A stretch of DNA of 64,000 nt. Source: Streptomyces sp. Je 1-369 (GTDB lineage Bacteria > Actinomycetota > Actinomycetes > Streptomycetales > Streptomycetaceae). This document shows positions 1-8,342 of this stretch, one piece after another. The stretch is from the NCBI RefSeq assembly GCF_026810505.1, contig NZ_CP101750.1, positions 897,448 through 961,447 on the forward strand, read 5' to 3'. The notes under the pieces are model-generated. The model did no database searches and had not been told where the DNA came from. It saw only the letters and a program-made list of their open reading frames with translations. Each line of letters opens with the position of its first letter. Within the stretch, counting starts at the first letter, position 1. Both the position numbers and the translations under genes were made by a program.

Positions 1-163
1 AGCGCTCCAGGAGCAGTTCGGTGGCGAGGCCCGAGCCGCAGCCGACGTCGGCGACGACGCCGCCTGCCGGGGCTTCGCAGATGTCGACCAGGCGCTGGGT
101 GACGTCGCCGTAGAGGGGGCGGCGCGACATCGCGTCGAACTCGTATCCGTGGACGAAGGTCAT
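1..163 (-). CDS. SAM-dependent methyltransferase, N-terminal 54 residues only
   Basis: This is the start of a class I methyltransferase cut by the left edge of the window. The visible protein opens MTFVHGYEFDAMSRRP and reaches the glycine-rich SAM-binding motif I, DVGCGSGLATE, at about residues 40-50. That motif is standard in Rossmann-fold methyltransferases; the substrate cannot be read from it. The ATG overlaps the stop of the upstream amidohydrolase in an ATGA, so it is probably translated by coupling as a late gene of the long minus-strand operon. It could methylate a sugar or the scaffold of the product that the operon makes, but that rests on context alone. The rest of the gene lies outside the window. 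Confidence 0.8.
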   Translation of the reverse strand, partial: MTFVHGYEFDAMSRRPLYGDVTQRLVDICEAPAGGVVADVGCGSGLATELLLER

Positions 164-1086
164 GACACCTCGAAACGTCGATTCGGGCGGGTCGGGCGGG
201 GGGCCGGCGCGGCGTGGGGTGCGGTGGAGGCGAGCAGTCGCGCCGCCGTGCCTCCCATGAGGGCCTCGTACTCGCGCGGCGAGAGCGGGTCGCTGCCGGC
301 CGGCCACGGCCCGGGGTCCCGGGCCAGTTCCGCCGTGCGGGCCACGGAGCCGGTCATGGACGCGAAGGGGAAGTCGGTGCCCCACAGGAGCCGGTCGAGG
401 ACGCCGCTGCCGCGGGCGTGGGCGAGGGCCTTGGCGACGATGGCGGGCGGCTGGTAGGAGCCGAAGATGGACAGGTCCGCGTACAGGTTGGCGTGCCGGG
501 CGAGGAGTTCGACGCAGGGGCCGGTCCAGGGGGTGCCGAGGTGGGCGAGGATCACTTTCAGGCCGGGGAAGTCCTTGGCCACCTGTTCGACGAGGAGCGG
601 GGAGAAGAACCGGGGGTCCGCTTGGCGGGAGGGCGTGTAGCCGGTGTGGATCAGGACCGGGATGTCCAGGTCGGCCGCGGTCTCGTACACGTCGTACCAC
701 CGGCGGTCGGCGGGTGACATGCGCAGGTAGCAGGGGGCCGTCTTGAGTCCGCGCAGGCCGAGGCCGGTGACGGCCTCGCGCAGGCGCTCGGCGGCGCCGG
801 GGGTGCCCGCGTCGACGGAGGCGAAGCCGGTCAGGCGGTCGGGGTGGCGGGCGCACAGATCGGCGACGAACTCGTTGGGCACCGAGAACCCTTCGACGCG
901 CCGCACGTCGAAGGCGAGCAGGAAGACGCGGTCGACGCCCGCGGCGTCCATCTCGGCGAGCAGCTTGTCCTCCGGCGCGGTGAGGTCCTCGGGCGCCAGG
1001 TCGGTGGTGGCCGTCATCTGCTCGGCGAAGCGGGCCGAGTAGTGGCGGTAGTACTCCCCCGCGTGTACGTGCGCGTCGATGATCAC
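160..1086 (-). CDS. amidohydrolase family metal-dependent hydrolase
   Basis: This 308-residue protein belongs to the amidohydrolase-2 TIM-barrel family. Visible metal and catalytic ligands are the N-terminal HxH (H6, H8 in DAHVHAG), H147 (IHTGYTP), H182 (ILAHLGTPW) and D238 (GTDFPF), all in the expected order. Family members hydrolyse or decarboxylate small cyclic or aromatic acids, lactones and amides; the exact substrate is not deducible. The start is a GTG overlapping the stop of the preceding glycosidase-like gene (GTGA), and its own stop overlaps the methyltransferase start, so it sits inside a translationally coupled operon. It may open or decarboxylate an intermediate of that pathway. 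The 23-residue tail after the barrel is rich in Pro, Ala and Arg and is probably disordered. Confidence 0.87.
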   Translation of the reverse strand: MIIDAHVHAGEYYRHYSARFAEQMTATTDLAPEDLTAPEDKLLAEMDAAGVDRVFLLAFDVRRVEGFSVPNEFVADLCARHPDRLTGFASVDAGTPGAAERLREAVTGLGLRGLKTAPCYLRMSPADRRWYDVYETAADLDIPVLIHTGYTPSRQADPRFFSPLLVEQVAKDFPGLKVILAHLGTPWTGPCVELLARHANLYADLSIFGSYQPPAIVAKALAHARGSGVLDRLLWGTDFPFASMTGSVARTAELARDPGPWPAGSDPLSPREYEALMGGTAARLLASTAPHAAPAPRPTRPNRRFEVS

Positions 1087-2984
1087 GGCTGCCGCCCCTC
1101 GGACAGCGCCGGGTCGTCGCCGTGCCAGAACAGCAGGCGTACGCCCTTGGGTTCGAGGCGCAGCAGCTTCTCGCTCTCCGGGGTGCCGTCCGCCGCGGGG
1201 CGCCGCAGGACCGTGTCCACCGGTTCGGGCGCGTGGTTGATGACCACGCCGCAGCGTTCGTCGCCGCGTCCGAGGACGGTGGTCTCCACCGACGGGTTGT
1301 CCGCGGTCAGCGGCGCGCGGACACCCGCGTCCTCGGCGACCGCCTCGTACAGCCGGTGCCAGTCGGCTTCCCGCAGCCGGTAGGGGGCGTTGAGCTGTGC
1401 TTCGAGGGGGGCGTTGAGGTAGTGGACGCTGCCGTCGCCGAGTCGGTGGCGGGTCAGGGCGGGCGAGCCGTCGGCGAACGCGGCCAAGGTCTCGGCGCCC
1501 GCCGTGTCGATCACCGGGATCGGTTCCGCGTCCCAGTGCAGCGGGAAGCGCACGCCCGCCCAGGTGAACTCGGCGTGGGTGTCGTCGGCCCGCGTGAAGT
1601 CCCGTACGCGGACGCCGAACAGTTCCTCGTCGCCGGCGGCGTCCAACAGGCTGCCGGTGGAGTACAGCAGCACTCCCCCGGAGGTGACGTACCGGGCCAG
1701 GCGGCGGCGGTCGGGCAGCGACAGCCGGCGCGCGGAGGGGACGATCACCAGCGCGTGCCGCGCCAGCTCCGTGTCGCGGCCCGTGAACTCGTAGGGCAGG
1801 TGCGCCTGTTGGAGGAGCAGGTGGGCGTAGAAGGCGGCGGGGGCGTCGCTGCCCGAGGGCGTCAGGTATCCGGCTTCCTCCTGCTCGTCGGAGTCGGGGA
1901 CGAAGACGCCCACCGGGGCGGGCAGCGGCCTGAACCCGGCGAGTTCACCGCTCACGCGCCGGGCGAACGCTTGGTATTCGGCGAGGGCGGGCTTCTCGCC
2001 GCCGTCCGCGTCGAGGAGACCCACGCGCCGTTCGTTGGGCCGCAGCGCGTACGGCTTGCGTTCGGTGGTGAAGTCCTGCCAGCACCAGACGGCCGTGCCG
2101 ACCGCGCCTGCCGCGAACGCGGAGTGGGTCGCCGCCCGCAGGTACTGCGCGGCCGTGGTGTCGTCGCAGCCGTAGCTGCCCAGCTCGTCGACGTACACGG
2201 GCCGGTGGGCGCTGCCGCGCCGCACCAGGTAGGGCAGGAAGGCGGTGGCCTTGCGGGCCGCGACGGACTCGATGTGGAACGGCGTCCACACCGGGAAGCC
2301 GTGCAGCCCCACCATGTCGAGGCTCTCCGCGTGCTCCGGGCGGAAGGCGTGGCCGCCGAGGACCGCGGAGGGCTCGTTGGCCTGGAGCACCAGGGCGTCC
2401 GGGTCGGCGTCGCGGATCGCCGACGCCAGCATCCCCCACCACGCGCGCACCTCCTCGGGGCCGAGGGCGGCGGACGACCTGGAGTCGACGTGGATCACCT
2501 CGTCGCCCAGGTCGTAGGCGAGGATGTTCGGCTCGTCCCGCAGCTCGGCGGCGATGTGGTGGACGAAGGCGCGCTGCCGCTCACGCAGGTCCGCGTCGCG
2601 CCACAGGTCACGGCCGTCGCGCCACGGCAGGTCGAACCGCTGGCCGTTCATCCAGATCGTCAGGAGCGAGGGGAGGCACAGGAGGCCGTGCCGCCCGGCG
2701 GTGCGGACCAGATCCCGCAGCCGGTCCGTCGTCGCGGAGTCGTAGACGCCTTCCTTGGGTTCGAAGTCGGCCCAGAAGACGAAGAAGCGGACGGTGTTCA
2801 GGCCCTCCGCGGCCATTCGCCGGAAGTCGTCGTCGATGCGGTCGCCGTCCCACTCACGCCAGTAGTCGCACCCCGTCGGCGAGGGATGGTAGTTGACGCC
2901 GACGCTGACGAACGGGTGCCCGTCGCGGTGGAGGGCCCCGTCGGTGAACGTGACGCGCCCGCCGTTCACGATGTCTCCGGCCAT
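1083..2984 (-). CDS. glycoside hydrolase-like protein (GH5/GH42-type barrel with C-terminal GATase-like domain)
   Basis: This 633-residue cytoplasmic-looking protein resembles clan GH-A glycosidases. The barrel covers about residues 20-345: it starts with SVGVNYHPSP, has a probable acid/base glutamate at E162 (AYDLGDEV) and a probable nucleophile at E267 (VYVDELGSYG). The residue before E162 is Asp where most GH-A enzymes have Asn, so activity is uncertain. A type-1 glutamine-amidotransferase-like domain (about 355-500, with ALVIVPSARRLSLPDR) and a small beta domain follow, as in GH42 beta-galactosidases. I chose the ATG at 2984 because the homologous sequence begins there; the longer open frame runs through the aminotransferase gene and is a shadow. 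It overlaps that gene by 19 bp. A glycosidase inside a sugar-attachment operon could remove a protecting sugar or trim the product. Confidence 0.78.
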   Translation of the reverse strand: MAGDIVNGGRVTFTDGALHRDGHPFVSVGVNYHPSPTGCDYWREWDGDRIDDDFRRMAAEGLNTVRFFVFWADFEPKEGVYDSATTDRLRDLVRTAGRHGLLCLPSLLTIWMNGQRFDLPWRDGRDLWRDADLRERQRAFVHHIAAELRDEPNILAYDLGDEVIHVDSRSSAALGPEEVRAWWGMLASAIRDADPDALVLQANEPSAVLGGHAFRPEHAESLDMVGLHGFPVWTPFHIESVAARKATAFLPYLVRRGSAHRPVYVDELGSYGCDDTTAAQYLRAATHSAFAAGAVGTAVWCWQDFTTERKPYALRPNERRVGLLDADGGEKPALAEYQAFARRVSGELAGFRPLPAPVGVFVPDSDEQEEAGYLTPSGSDAPAAFYAHLLLQQAHLPYEFTGRDTELARHALVIVPSARRLSLPDRRRLARYVTSGGVLLYSTGSLLDAAGDEELFGVRVRDFTRADDTHAEFTWAGVRFPLHWDAEPIPVIDTAGAETLAAFADGSPALTRHRLGDGSVHYLNAPLEAQLNAPYRLREADWHRLYEAVAEDAGVRAPLTADNPSVETTVLGRGDERCGVVINHAPEPVDTVLRRPAADGTPESEKLLRLEPKGVRLLFWHGDDPALSEGRQP

Positions 2985-4117
2985 GCGGCGCTCACCGCCT
3001 CGACGACCTGCCGCACCTCGTCCTTGCCGATGCCGGGGTGCAGCGGCAGGGAGAGCTGACGTGCCATCACGTCCTCGGTGACGGGGAGCCGGCACGGTCC
3101 TCCCCTGCTGCGCCGCTGGTAGGCGGAGAACAGGTGGGTGGGCGGATAGTGCACGCCGCTCTGGATCCGGGCGGCGCGCAGCCGGTCCTGGAGCGCGTCG
3201 CGGTCGGTGCCCGCCGGCAGCACCACCACGAACAGGTGGTGGGCGCTCTCCTCCACCGGCCGGTCGGCGTAGGGCACCGTGATGCCGGGCAGCGACGCCA
3301 GCTGCTCGCGGTACAGCGCGACCGCTTCCTGTCGGCGGACCTGCCCCGCGGGCAGCGCTTCGAGTTGTACGCGGCCGATGGCGCAACCGATCTCCGTTGG
3401 ACGGTAGTTGAGGCCCAGGGTGTCGACGTCGTACAGGGACGACCCGCCGTGGTGGCGCTGCTGGGCGCTGACGGTCAGGGCGTGCGAGCGCAGCCGCCGG
3501 ATGCGGTCGGCGACGGCGGGGTCGCGGGCGACGACCATGCCGCCCTCCCCCATGGCCAGGTTCTTCGTGGCGAAGAAGCTGAAGCAGCCGATGTCGCCGA
3601 CCGTGCCGAGCATGCCGTGGGCCGAGTCCGTGACGGGGGCGTGGGCGCAGTCCTCGATGAGGGCGAGGCCGTGCGTGCGGGCCAGGCGGGCGAGGGCGGT
3701 CAGGTCGGCGGGTTGGCCGCCGTAGTGCATGGTGACGATCGCGCGGGTGCGCGGGGTGATCCTGCGGGCGGCGTCCTCGGGGTCGATGGACAGGTCGTGC
3801 GGGCCCTTGACGTCGGCGAAGACCGGGGTGGCGCCGGACAGGGCGACGGTCGCGGCGGCCGACACGAAGTTCAGCGAGGGCAGGACGACCTCGTCGCCCG
3901 GACCGAGGTCCAGGCCAAGGACGGCCAGGTGCAGGGCGGCGGTGCCGCTGCTGACGGCGACCGCGGACCCGACGCCGAGCGCGGCCGCGAACCTGCCCTC
4001 GAAGTCCTCGGTGACCGGCCCGGACGACAGCCATCCGGAGCGCAGGACCTGGGTGACCGCCTCGATCTCGGCCTGCCCGATCTGCGGGCGGTACAGCGTG
4101 ATGTCGAACGCCGTCAT
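2966..4117 (-). CDS. DegT/DnrJ/EryC1/StrS-family sugar aminotransferase
   Basis: This 383-residue PLP enzyme is a clear member of the sugar aminotransferase family that converts keto groups on NDP-sugars to amines. Key features are SSGTAAL (56-62) for phosphate binding, the IEDCAHA stretch with the cofactor-binding D156, and the Schiff-base lysine K185 in FFATKNLAMGEGG. Length and fold order are normal. It starts with an ATG overlapping the stop of the nucleotidyltransferase (ATGA). With the NDP-sugar dehydrogenase, epimerase and nucleotidyltransferase upstream, it likely makes an amino sugar, possibly an amino-uronic derivative, that the GT4 enzyme transfers. Some family members instead aminate cyclitols, so an aminocyclitol is the main alternative. 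Confidence 0.93.
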   Translation of the reverse strand: MTAFDITLYRPQIGQAEIEAVTQVLRSGWLSSGPVTEDFEGRFAAALGVGSAVAVSSGTAALHLAVLGLDLGPGDEVVLPSLNFVSAAATVALSGATPVFADVKGPHDLSIDPEDAARRITPRTRAIVTMHYGGQPADLTALARLARTHGLALIEDCAHAPVTDSAHGMLGTVGDIGCFSFFATKNLAMGEGGMVVARDPAVADRIRRLRSHALTVSAQQRHHGGSSLYDVDTLGLNYRPTEIGCAIGRVQLEALPAGQVRRQEAVALYREQLASLPGITVPYADRPVEESAHHLFVVVLPAGTDRDALQDRLRAARIQSGVHYPPTHLFSAYQRRSRGGPCRLPVTEDVMARQLSLPLHPGIGKDEVRQVVEAVSAAWPETS

Positions 4118-4878
4118 CCGGACACCACCTCCTCGAAGGCGCCGGTGCCCGCGCCGAGGACCGCCGCGGCGCCGCGGCCCAGGTAGCGGGCGCGGTCGTT
4201 GCGCAAGGCCGCGGCGGCCCGGTTCAGCTGCTCGGGCGTGCCGATGTCGTGCCAGTCCCCTTCGATGACATGGCCCTCGACACGCTCGCCCTCGGCCCGC
4301 GCGCGGTCGAGGAGGGCGGGCATGTCGTCCCGGACGCGGGGCGTGAGCAGCCGCAGCAGGGACGGTTCGAGTACGTAGATGCCCCCGTTGACCAGGAAGC
4401 TCAGGCGCGGCTTCTCCTGGAAGTCGGTCACCCGGCGGTCGTCGTCGAGTTCCACCACGCCGTGCGCGATGTCGATGTACTGACGGGTGAGCGCGACGGT
4501 GGCGGCTGCCCGGGACTTCTTGTGGCGTGCCATCAGGTCGGCGAAGTCGATGTCGGTGAGCAGGTCCGCGTTCATCACGAGCGTGGAGTCCTCGAAAGGC
4601 GGCAGCAGCGCGAGCGGGCCCGCCGTGCCCAGTGGCTCCTCCTCCAGGAAGAAGTCCAGTTCGAGGCCGGCCCAGCGGTTCCCGCCGAAGCTCGCCTCGA
4701 TCATGTGGGCCTGGTGGCCGAGCGAGAGCGACACGTGGGTGAAACCGGCACTCCGCAGCTGCGCCAGGATGATGTGCAGGATCGGTGTGCCGTCGATGGG
4801 TACGAGGGGTTTGGGGATGGTCAGGGTGTGCGGCCGTAACCGCCGGCCCACACCTCCGGCCAGTACCACTGCTCTCAT
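4114..4878 (-). CDS. sugar-phosphate nucleotidyltransferase
   Basis: This 254-residue protein carries the N-terminal signature LAGGVGRRLRPHT followed by PKPLVPI, where the glycine-rich loop and lysine bind the nucleotide triphosphate. The NADLLTDID segment near residue 105 supplies the metal-binding aspartate. The family joins a sugar 1-phosphate to a nucleotide to form an NDP-sugar and pyrophosphate. It is compact, without a beta-helix acyltransferase domain. Sequence features do not distinguish glucose, mannose or heptose 1-phosphate as substrate, nor the nucleotide base. It is translationally coupled at both ends (ATGA overlaps) to the glycosyltransferase and aminotransferase genes, so it probably supplies the activated sugar for this operon. 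Confidence 0.91.
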   Translation of the reverse strand: MRAVVLAGGVGRRLRPHTLTIPKPLVPIDGTPILHIILAQLRSAGFTHVSLSLGHQAHMIEASFGGNRWAGLELDFFLEEEPLGTAGPLALLPPFEDSTLVMNADLLTDIDFADLMARHKKSRAAATVALTRQYIDIAHGVVELDDDRRVTDFQEKPRLSFLVNGGIYVLEPSLLRLLTPRVRDDMPALLDRARAEGERVEGHVIEGDWHDIGTPEQLNRAAAALRNDRARYLGRGAAAVLGAGTGAFEEVVSG

Positions 4879-5957
4879 CGGGCCTTCTCCGTTTGCTTCC
4901 GGGCGGCGGTCAGCGTGCGGTAGACGGTGTGGACCCGGTCGGCGACCGCGTCCCAGCCGAGTTCACGGCGCACCTTGTCGCGGCCGTGCTCTCCCATGGC
5001 GCGGCGTTCGGACGGGTCGGCGAGGAGCCGGTTGACCGCGTCGGCGACGGTTTGCGGGGTGGGGCGGACGAGCAGGCCGTCCCGTCCGTGGGCGATGATC
5101 TCCCCGCTGCCGAGGAACGTGGACGCGACGACGGGTTTGCCGCAGGCCCACGCCTCCACGTACACGAGCGGGAAGAGGTCGACGGTGGAGGGCACGCACA
5201 GCAGCTCGCAGGCGGCGAGGGCGCTGTGCTTGACGTCCTCGTCGACCATGCCGAGCTCGATGACGCGGGGTCCCGCGTACCGGGCGAAGTGTTCGGCGCA
5301 GTCGTCGTCCCAGCGCGGGCCCAGGAACACGAAGGACGTGTCGGGGTGGTCCCGCCAGATGTGCTCGGTGGCCTCCAGGAGCGTGACGTAGCCCTTGGAG
5401 CGCGTCTTGCGTCCGAGGAAGAGCACCATCGGCCCTTCGATGCCGTGTGCGCGGCGGAACCCTTCGGGGTCGGGGGTGCCGGGCAGATGCGGTCCCTGGC
5501 CGATGATGTGCAGCCTGCGTCCGTCGACGCCCGCGTCACGGAGCATGTCGCGCTCCGCCTCGGACAAGGCGAAGACGGCGTCCGCGTTCCTGCATCCGTT
5601 CAGTACGGTCTCGCGGTCGGGCCAGACGTCGGGGGCGGAGGCCGGGGTGACGGCGAACGGCACGTTCCAGGCGTGGGCGAGGTCGAGGCCTGCCGCGATG
5701 TCCTGCGGGTGGAACGCGTCGATGGCGTGGACCAGGTCGGCCCGGTCCGTGTCGTCGGGCGTGGCGGGCAGCGGCTGGATGCTCACGCCGGAGCTGCGCA
5801 TGAACGCCGCGGTGTCCTCGTCGACGGGGTTCGAGTACACCCCGGCCTCCCAGCCGAGGCGGCTCATCGACGCCGCGAGGTACTGCGTCATCAGTTCGGC
5901 TCCGGCGCGCGCCGGGAAGTAGCCGCGGTGGACGTACCGTACGCGCACGTCGCTCAC
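4875..5957 (-). CDS. GT4-family glycosyltransferase
   Basis: This 360-residue protein has the two-domain GT-B layout of family 4 retaining glycosyltransferases. The N-terminal domain begins VRYVHRGYFPARAGAELM; the C-terminal donor domain includes MVLFLGRKTRSKGY (basic residues that contact the donor phosphates) and the VYVEAWACGKPVVAS element with the conserved glutamate and helix. I chose the GTG at 5957 because it overlaps the epimerase stop as GTGA; the longer open frame upstream reads through the epimerase gene. No signal peptide or membrane segment is visible, so it acts in the cytoplasm. It likely transfers the sugar made by neighbouring enzymes to a small-molecule acceptor; a cell-surface glycan acceptor is possible. 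Confidence 0.9.
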   Translation of the reverse strand: MSDVRVRYVHRGYFPARAGAELMTQYLAASMSRLGWEAGVYSNPVDEDTAAFMRSSGVSIQPLPATPDDTDRADLVHAIDAFHPQDIAAGLDLAHAWNVPFAVTPASAPDVWPDRETVLNGCRNADAVFALSEAERDMLRDAGVDGRRLHIIGQGPHLPGTPDPEGFRRAHGIEGPMVLFLGRKTRSKGYVTLLEATEHIWRDHPDTSFVFLGPRWDDDCAEHFARYAGPRVIELGMVDEDVKHSALAACELLCVPSTVDLFPLVYVEAWACGKPVVASTFLGSGEIIAHGRDGLLVRPTPQTVADAVNRLLADPSERRAMGEHGRDKVRRELGWDAVADRVHTVYRTLTAARKQTEKAR

Positions 5958-6946
5958 GCTCCGCTTCCGCGGGCCGCGGCGGCCCTGGGGTGCCGGGCGT
6001 ACCACTCGCAGGTGCGGCGCAGCCCCTCGCTGAGCGGTACCGCCGGGCTGTATCCGGTCAGTTCGCGCAGCCGGGCGATGTCGGGGAGGCGGCGGGCCGG
6101 GGACAGCGGGGGCGCCGGGTGGACGTCGAGGACCGGGTGGCGGTCCAGGGCGTCGAAGACGTGCCGGGCCAGATCCCTGATGAGGATCTCCTCCTGGTCG
6201 TTGCCGACGTTGACCAGCAGCGGTTCCTTGGTGGGCAGGGCGGTCAGCGCGACGATGGCGTCGACCGCGTCGTCGACGTAGCAGAACGCGCGTGTCTGGT
6301 CGGCGCCGTGGATCGCGAAGGGGTCGGCGCCGCCGAGGAGCCGCTCGACGAACTGCGGGATCACGTGGTCGTACCCCATGCGCGGCCCGTAGACGTTGTG
6401 GAAGCGCACCATGCGCAGGGCGAAGCCGTGGGTGCGGGCGTACGTGCGGCACAGCAGCTCGCCGGTGATCTTGCTGAAGCCGTACGAGGAGCGGGGCACC
6501 GTCAGGTCGGGGACCATCAGCGGCACGTCCTCGTCCGTGGGGACGGACGCGATGCCGGCCTCGACGCTGCCCGCGTAGGCCTCGCTGGAGGAGGCGAAGC
6601 AGAGGGTGGCGCCGGTCAGTCCCGAGAACCAGTCGAGGAGGTGGACGGTGGTGAGCAGGTTGGTGCGCAGCACCCGCCGCGGGTTGTCGTTGGACTCGGC
6701 GACGCCGACGACGGCGGCCAGGTGGTACACCTCGGCGTAGTCGTCGCCGAGCAGCCCGTCGGGCACCGGGGTGGTCAGGTCGTGCTCGACGAGCTCCACG
6801 GTGCCGAGGAGTGCGGAGAGCTCCGCGTCGGACCGGCCCCTGCTGAAGTCGTCGAGCAGCGTGACGTCGCAGGTGGCGGCGGCACGGCGGGCCAGGTGCA
6901 GGCCGATGAAGCCCGCTCCTCCGGTGATCAGGATCTTCTTACGCAC
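5954..6946 (-). CDS. NAD-dependent sugar epimerase/dehydratase (extended SDR)
   Basis: This 330-residue extended short-chain dehydrogenase has the nucleotide-binding GGAGFIG (9-15) and the catalytic Tyr155-Lys159 pair in SYGFSKITGE, with an upstream serine pair near 120. It lies among UDP-galactose 4-epimerase, UDP-glucuronate decarboxylase and dTDP-glucose dehydratase relatives. Because the gene just upstream encodes an NDP-sugar dehydrogenase that makes uronic acids, a 4-epimerase or decarboxylase acting on an NDP-uronate is the most economical role. It starts with GTG and overlaps the dehydrogenase by 8 bp; its stop overlaps the glycosyltransferase start. The sequence alone does not decide which sugar reaction it performs. 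Confidence 0.9.
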   Translation of the reverse strand: MRKKILITGGAGFIGLHLARRAAATCDVTLLDDFSRGRSDAELSALLGTVELVEHDLTTPVPDGLLGDDYAEVYHLAAVVGVAESNDNPRRVLRTNLLTTVHLLDWFSGLTGATLCFASSSEAYAGSVEAGIASVPTDEDVPLMVPDLTVPRSSYGFSKITGELLCRTYARTHGFALRMVRFHNVYGPRMGYDHVIPQFVERLLGGADPFAIHGADQTRAFCYVDDAVDAIVALTALPTKEPLLVNVGNDQEEILIRDLARHVFDALDRHPVLDVHPAPPLSPARRLPDIARLRELTGYSPAVPLSEGLRRTCEWYARHPRAAAARGSGA

Positions 6947-8243
6947 GGCCGAGCCTCATCGCCTTCGTCGTGGGCGGGAGGACCCGCCAGGTGTCGTAGA
7001 CCAGCGCAGGGTCCGCCATGCGCGCCACCAGGTCGGCGGCGTCGACGTCGCCGTAGCGCACGTGGTCGTTCAGGAGGATCGCCGCGTGCGCTCCGGTGAA
7101 GCCCTCGGTGAGGTCGACGGGCCGGACGCCGAGCGACTCGATGCGGGCCGTCGGCACCACGAAGTCGTGGCCGACGATCTCCTTGACCCGGCCCTTGAGG
7201 AACGGCAGCAGCCGCTCGTAGGGCGCTCCGCGCAGGTCGTCGGTCTCGGGTCGGCCCTTGTAGGCGAACCCGGAGATCAGGATCCTGGCGTCGGCGGGGT
7301 CGATGCCCTGTTCCGACAGAGCGGCCAGAACGCGTTCGCCGACCCTGCGGGGCATGGACTCGTTGAGCGTGCGGGCGGCGGTGATCACCTGCGGGACGTG
7401 GTCGTACGCCGCGACCGAGTGCGCGAGCAGGTACGGGTCCTTGGTGAGGCAACTGCCGCCGACGAAGCCGGGCTTGTGGAGGTTGGGCCTCGGATAGTCG
7501 AGGTTGGCGGAGTCGATGACCTCCCGCGCGTCAAGACCCAGCTTCTCGGTGATGAGCGCGACCTCGTTGCCGAAGCCGTAGATCAGGTCGGTGTGGCAGT
7601 TGCACACCAACTTGACGAGTTCGGCTGCCTCCAGTGAGGAGACGGGTACGACCTGGTCGGAGAGCGTGCCGAAGAACTCGGCGGCCCGCTTGCCCGCGTC
7701 GTCGCTGAGTCCGCCGACGATCTGCGGCAGCGAGAGGATCTCCGCCAGCGCCTGGCCCTGAATGGTGCGCTCCGGGCAGTACGCGATCAGGGGCTCGGGG
7801 ATCCGCTCGCTCAGGACGGGCAGCACGAGGCTCCGTGAAGTACCGACCGGCACGGTGCTGCGCACGATGACGAGGGTGGTCTCGTCGATGCCTCCCGCGA
7901 TCGCCTCGGTGGCGGCCCGCAGGTGGCTGAGGTCGGGGGCGGTGCCGCCGGTCTCGATCGGTGTGCCGACGCAGATGATGACGACGGGCGGCAGCTTCTG
8001 CCCGCGCACGTCGGTGGTGACACCGAAGGCACCGCTCGCGGCCGCGCCCCTGATCTCCTCCTCGACGCCGGGTTCGGCCAATTCGAGTACGCCCTCGGCG
8101 AGTTCGGCCGCCACCTTCGGGTTGGTCTCGTAGCCGAGCACGCTTCTGCCGGTGGTCAGCAGCGCGGCGGTGAGGGTGACGCCGACATAGCCCTGCCCGA
8201 CGACGCACACGTCGTAGTCCTCGTACGGCCTGGTCGATGGCAT
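6939..8243 (-). CDS. UDP-glucose/UDP-ManNAc-type nucleotide-sugar dehydrogenase
   Basis: The product oxidises the C6 hydroxyl of a nucleotide sugar to a carboxylate with two NAD. It has the Rossmann motif VVGQGYVGV near residue 15, the ICVGTPIE loop, a central dimerisation domain and the catalytic cysteine in FVGGSCLTKDPY (C265 from the chosen start). Length, 434 residues, is normal. An ATG two codons earlier (8249) is possible, but an AGGGAG ribosome-binding site ends only 2 bases before it and 8 bases before the ATG at 8243, so I prefer the latter. It opens the sugar half of the operon after a 99-bp gap containing tandem repeats. Spacing around the catalytic loop resembles the WecC/TviB group more than plain UDP-glucose dehydrogenases, but that is an impression. 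Confidence 0.9.
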   Translation of the reverse strand: MPSTRPYEDYDVCVVGQGYVGVTLTAALLTTGRSVLGYETNPKVAAELAEGVLELAEPGVEEEIRGAAASGAFGVTTDVRGQKLPPVVIICVGTPIETGGTAPDLSHLRAATEAIAGGIDETTLVIVRSTVPVGTSRSLVLPVLSERIPEPLIAYCPERTIQGQALAEILSLPQIVGGLSDDAGKRAAEFFGTLSDQVVPVSSLEAAELVKLVCNCHTDLIYGFGNEVALITEKLGLDAREVIDSANLDYPRPNLHKPGFVGGSCLTKDPYLLAHSVAAYDHVPQVITAARTLNESMPRRVGERVLAALSEQGIDPADARILISGFAYKGRPETDDLRGAPYERLLPFLKGRVKEIVGHDFVVPTARIESLGVRPVDLTEGFTGAHAAILLNDHVRYGDVDAADLVARMADPALVYDTWRVLPPTTKAMRLGRA

Positions 8244-8285
8244 TGACATAGCTCCCTGGAGGTGCGGTTCATGCGGTCACGACTT

Positions 8286-8328
8286 CAGGTCTTCCGGTCT
8301 TTCAGGTCTTCCGGTCTTTCAGGTCTTC
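8286..8328. repeat. 17-bp tandem repeat, 2.5 copies
   Basis: The unit CAGGTCTTCCGGTCTTT occurs at 8286-8302 and 8303-8319 with no mismatch, followed by a partial third copy (CAGGTCTTC) at 8320-8328. It fills most of the gap between the creatininase-like gene and the sugar dehydrogenase gene, which are both on the minus strand. It is not coding. It could be a replication-slippage product, a regulator-binding array, or an RNA element separating the two halves of the operon. Confidence 0.9.
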
Positions 8329-8342
8329 GCTCAGTGATGTGT

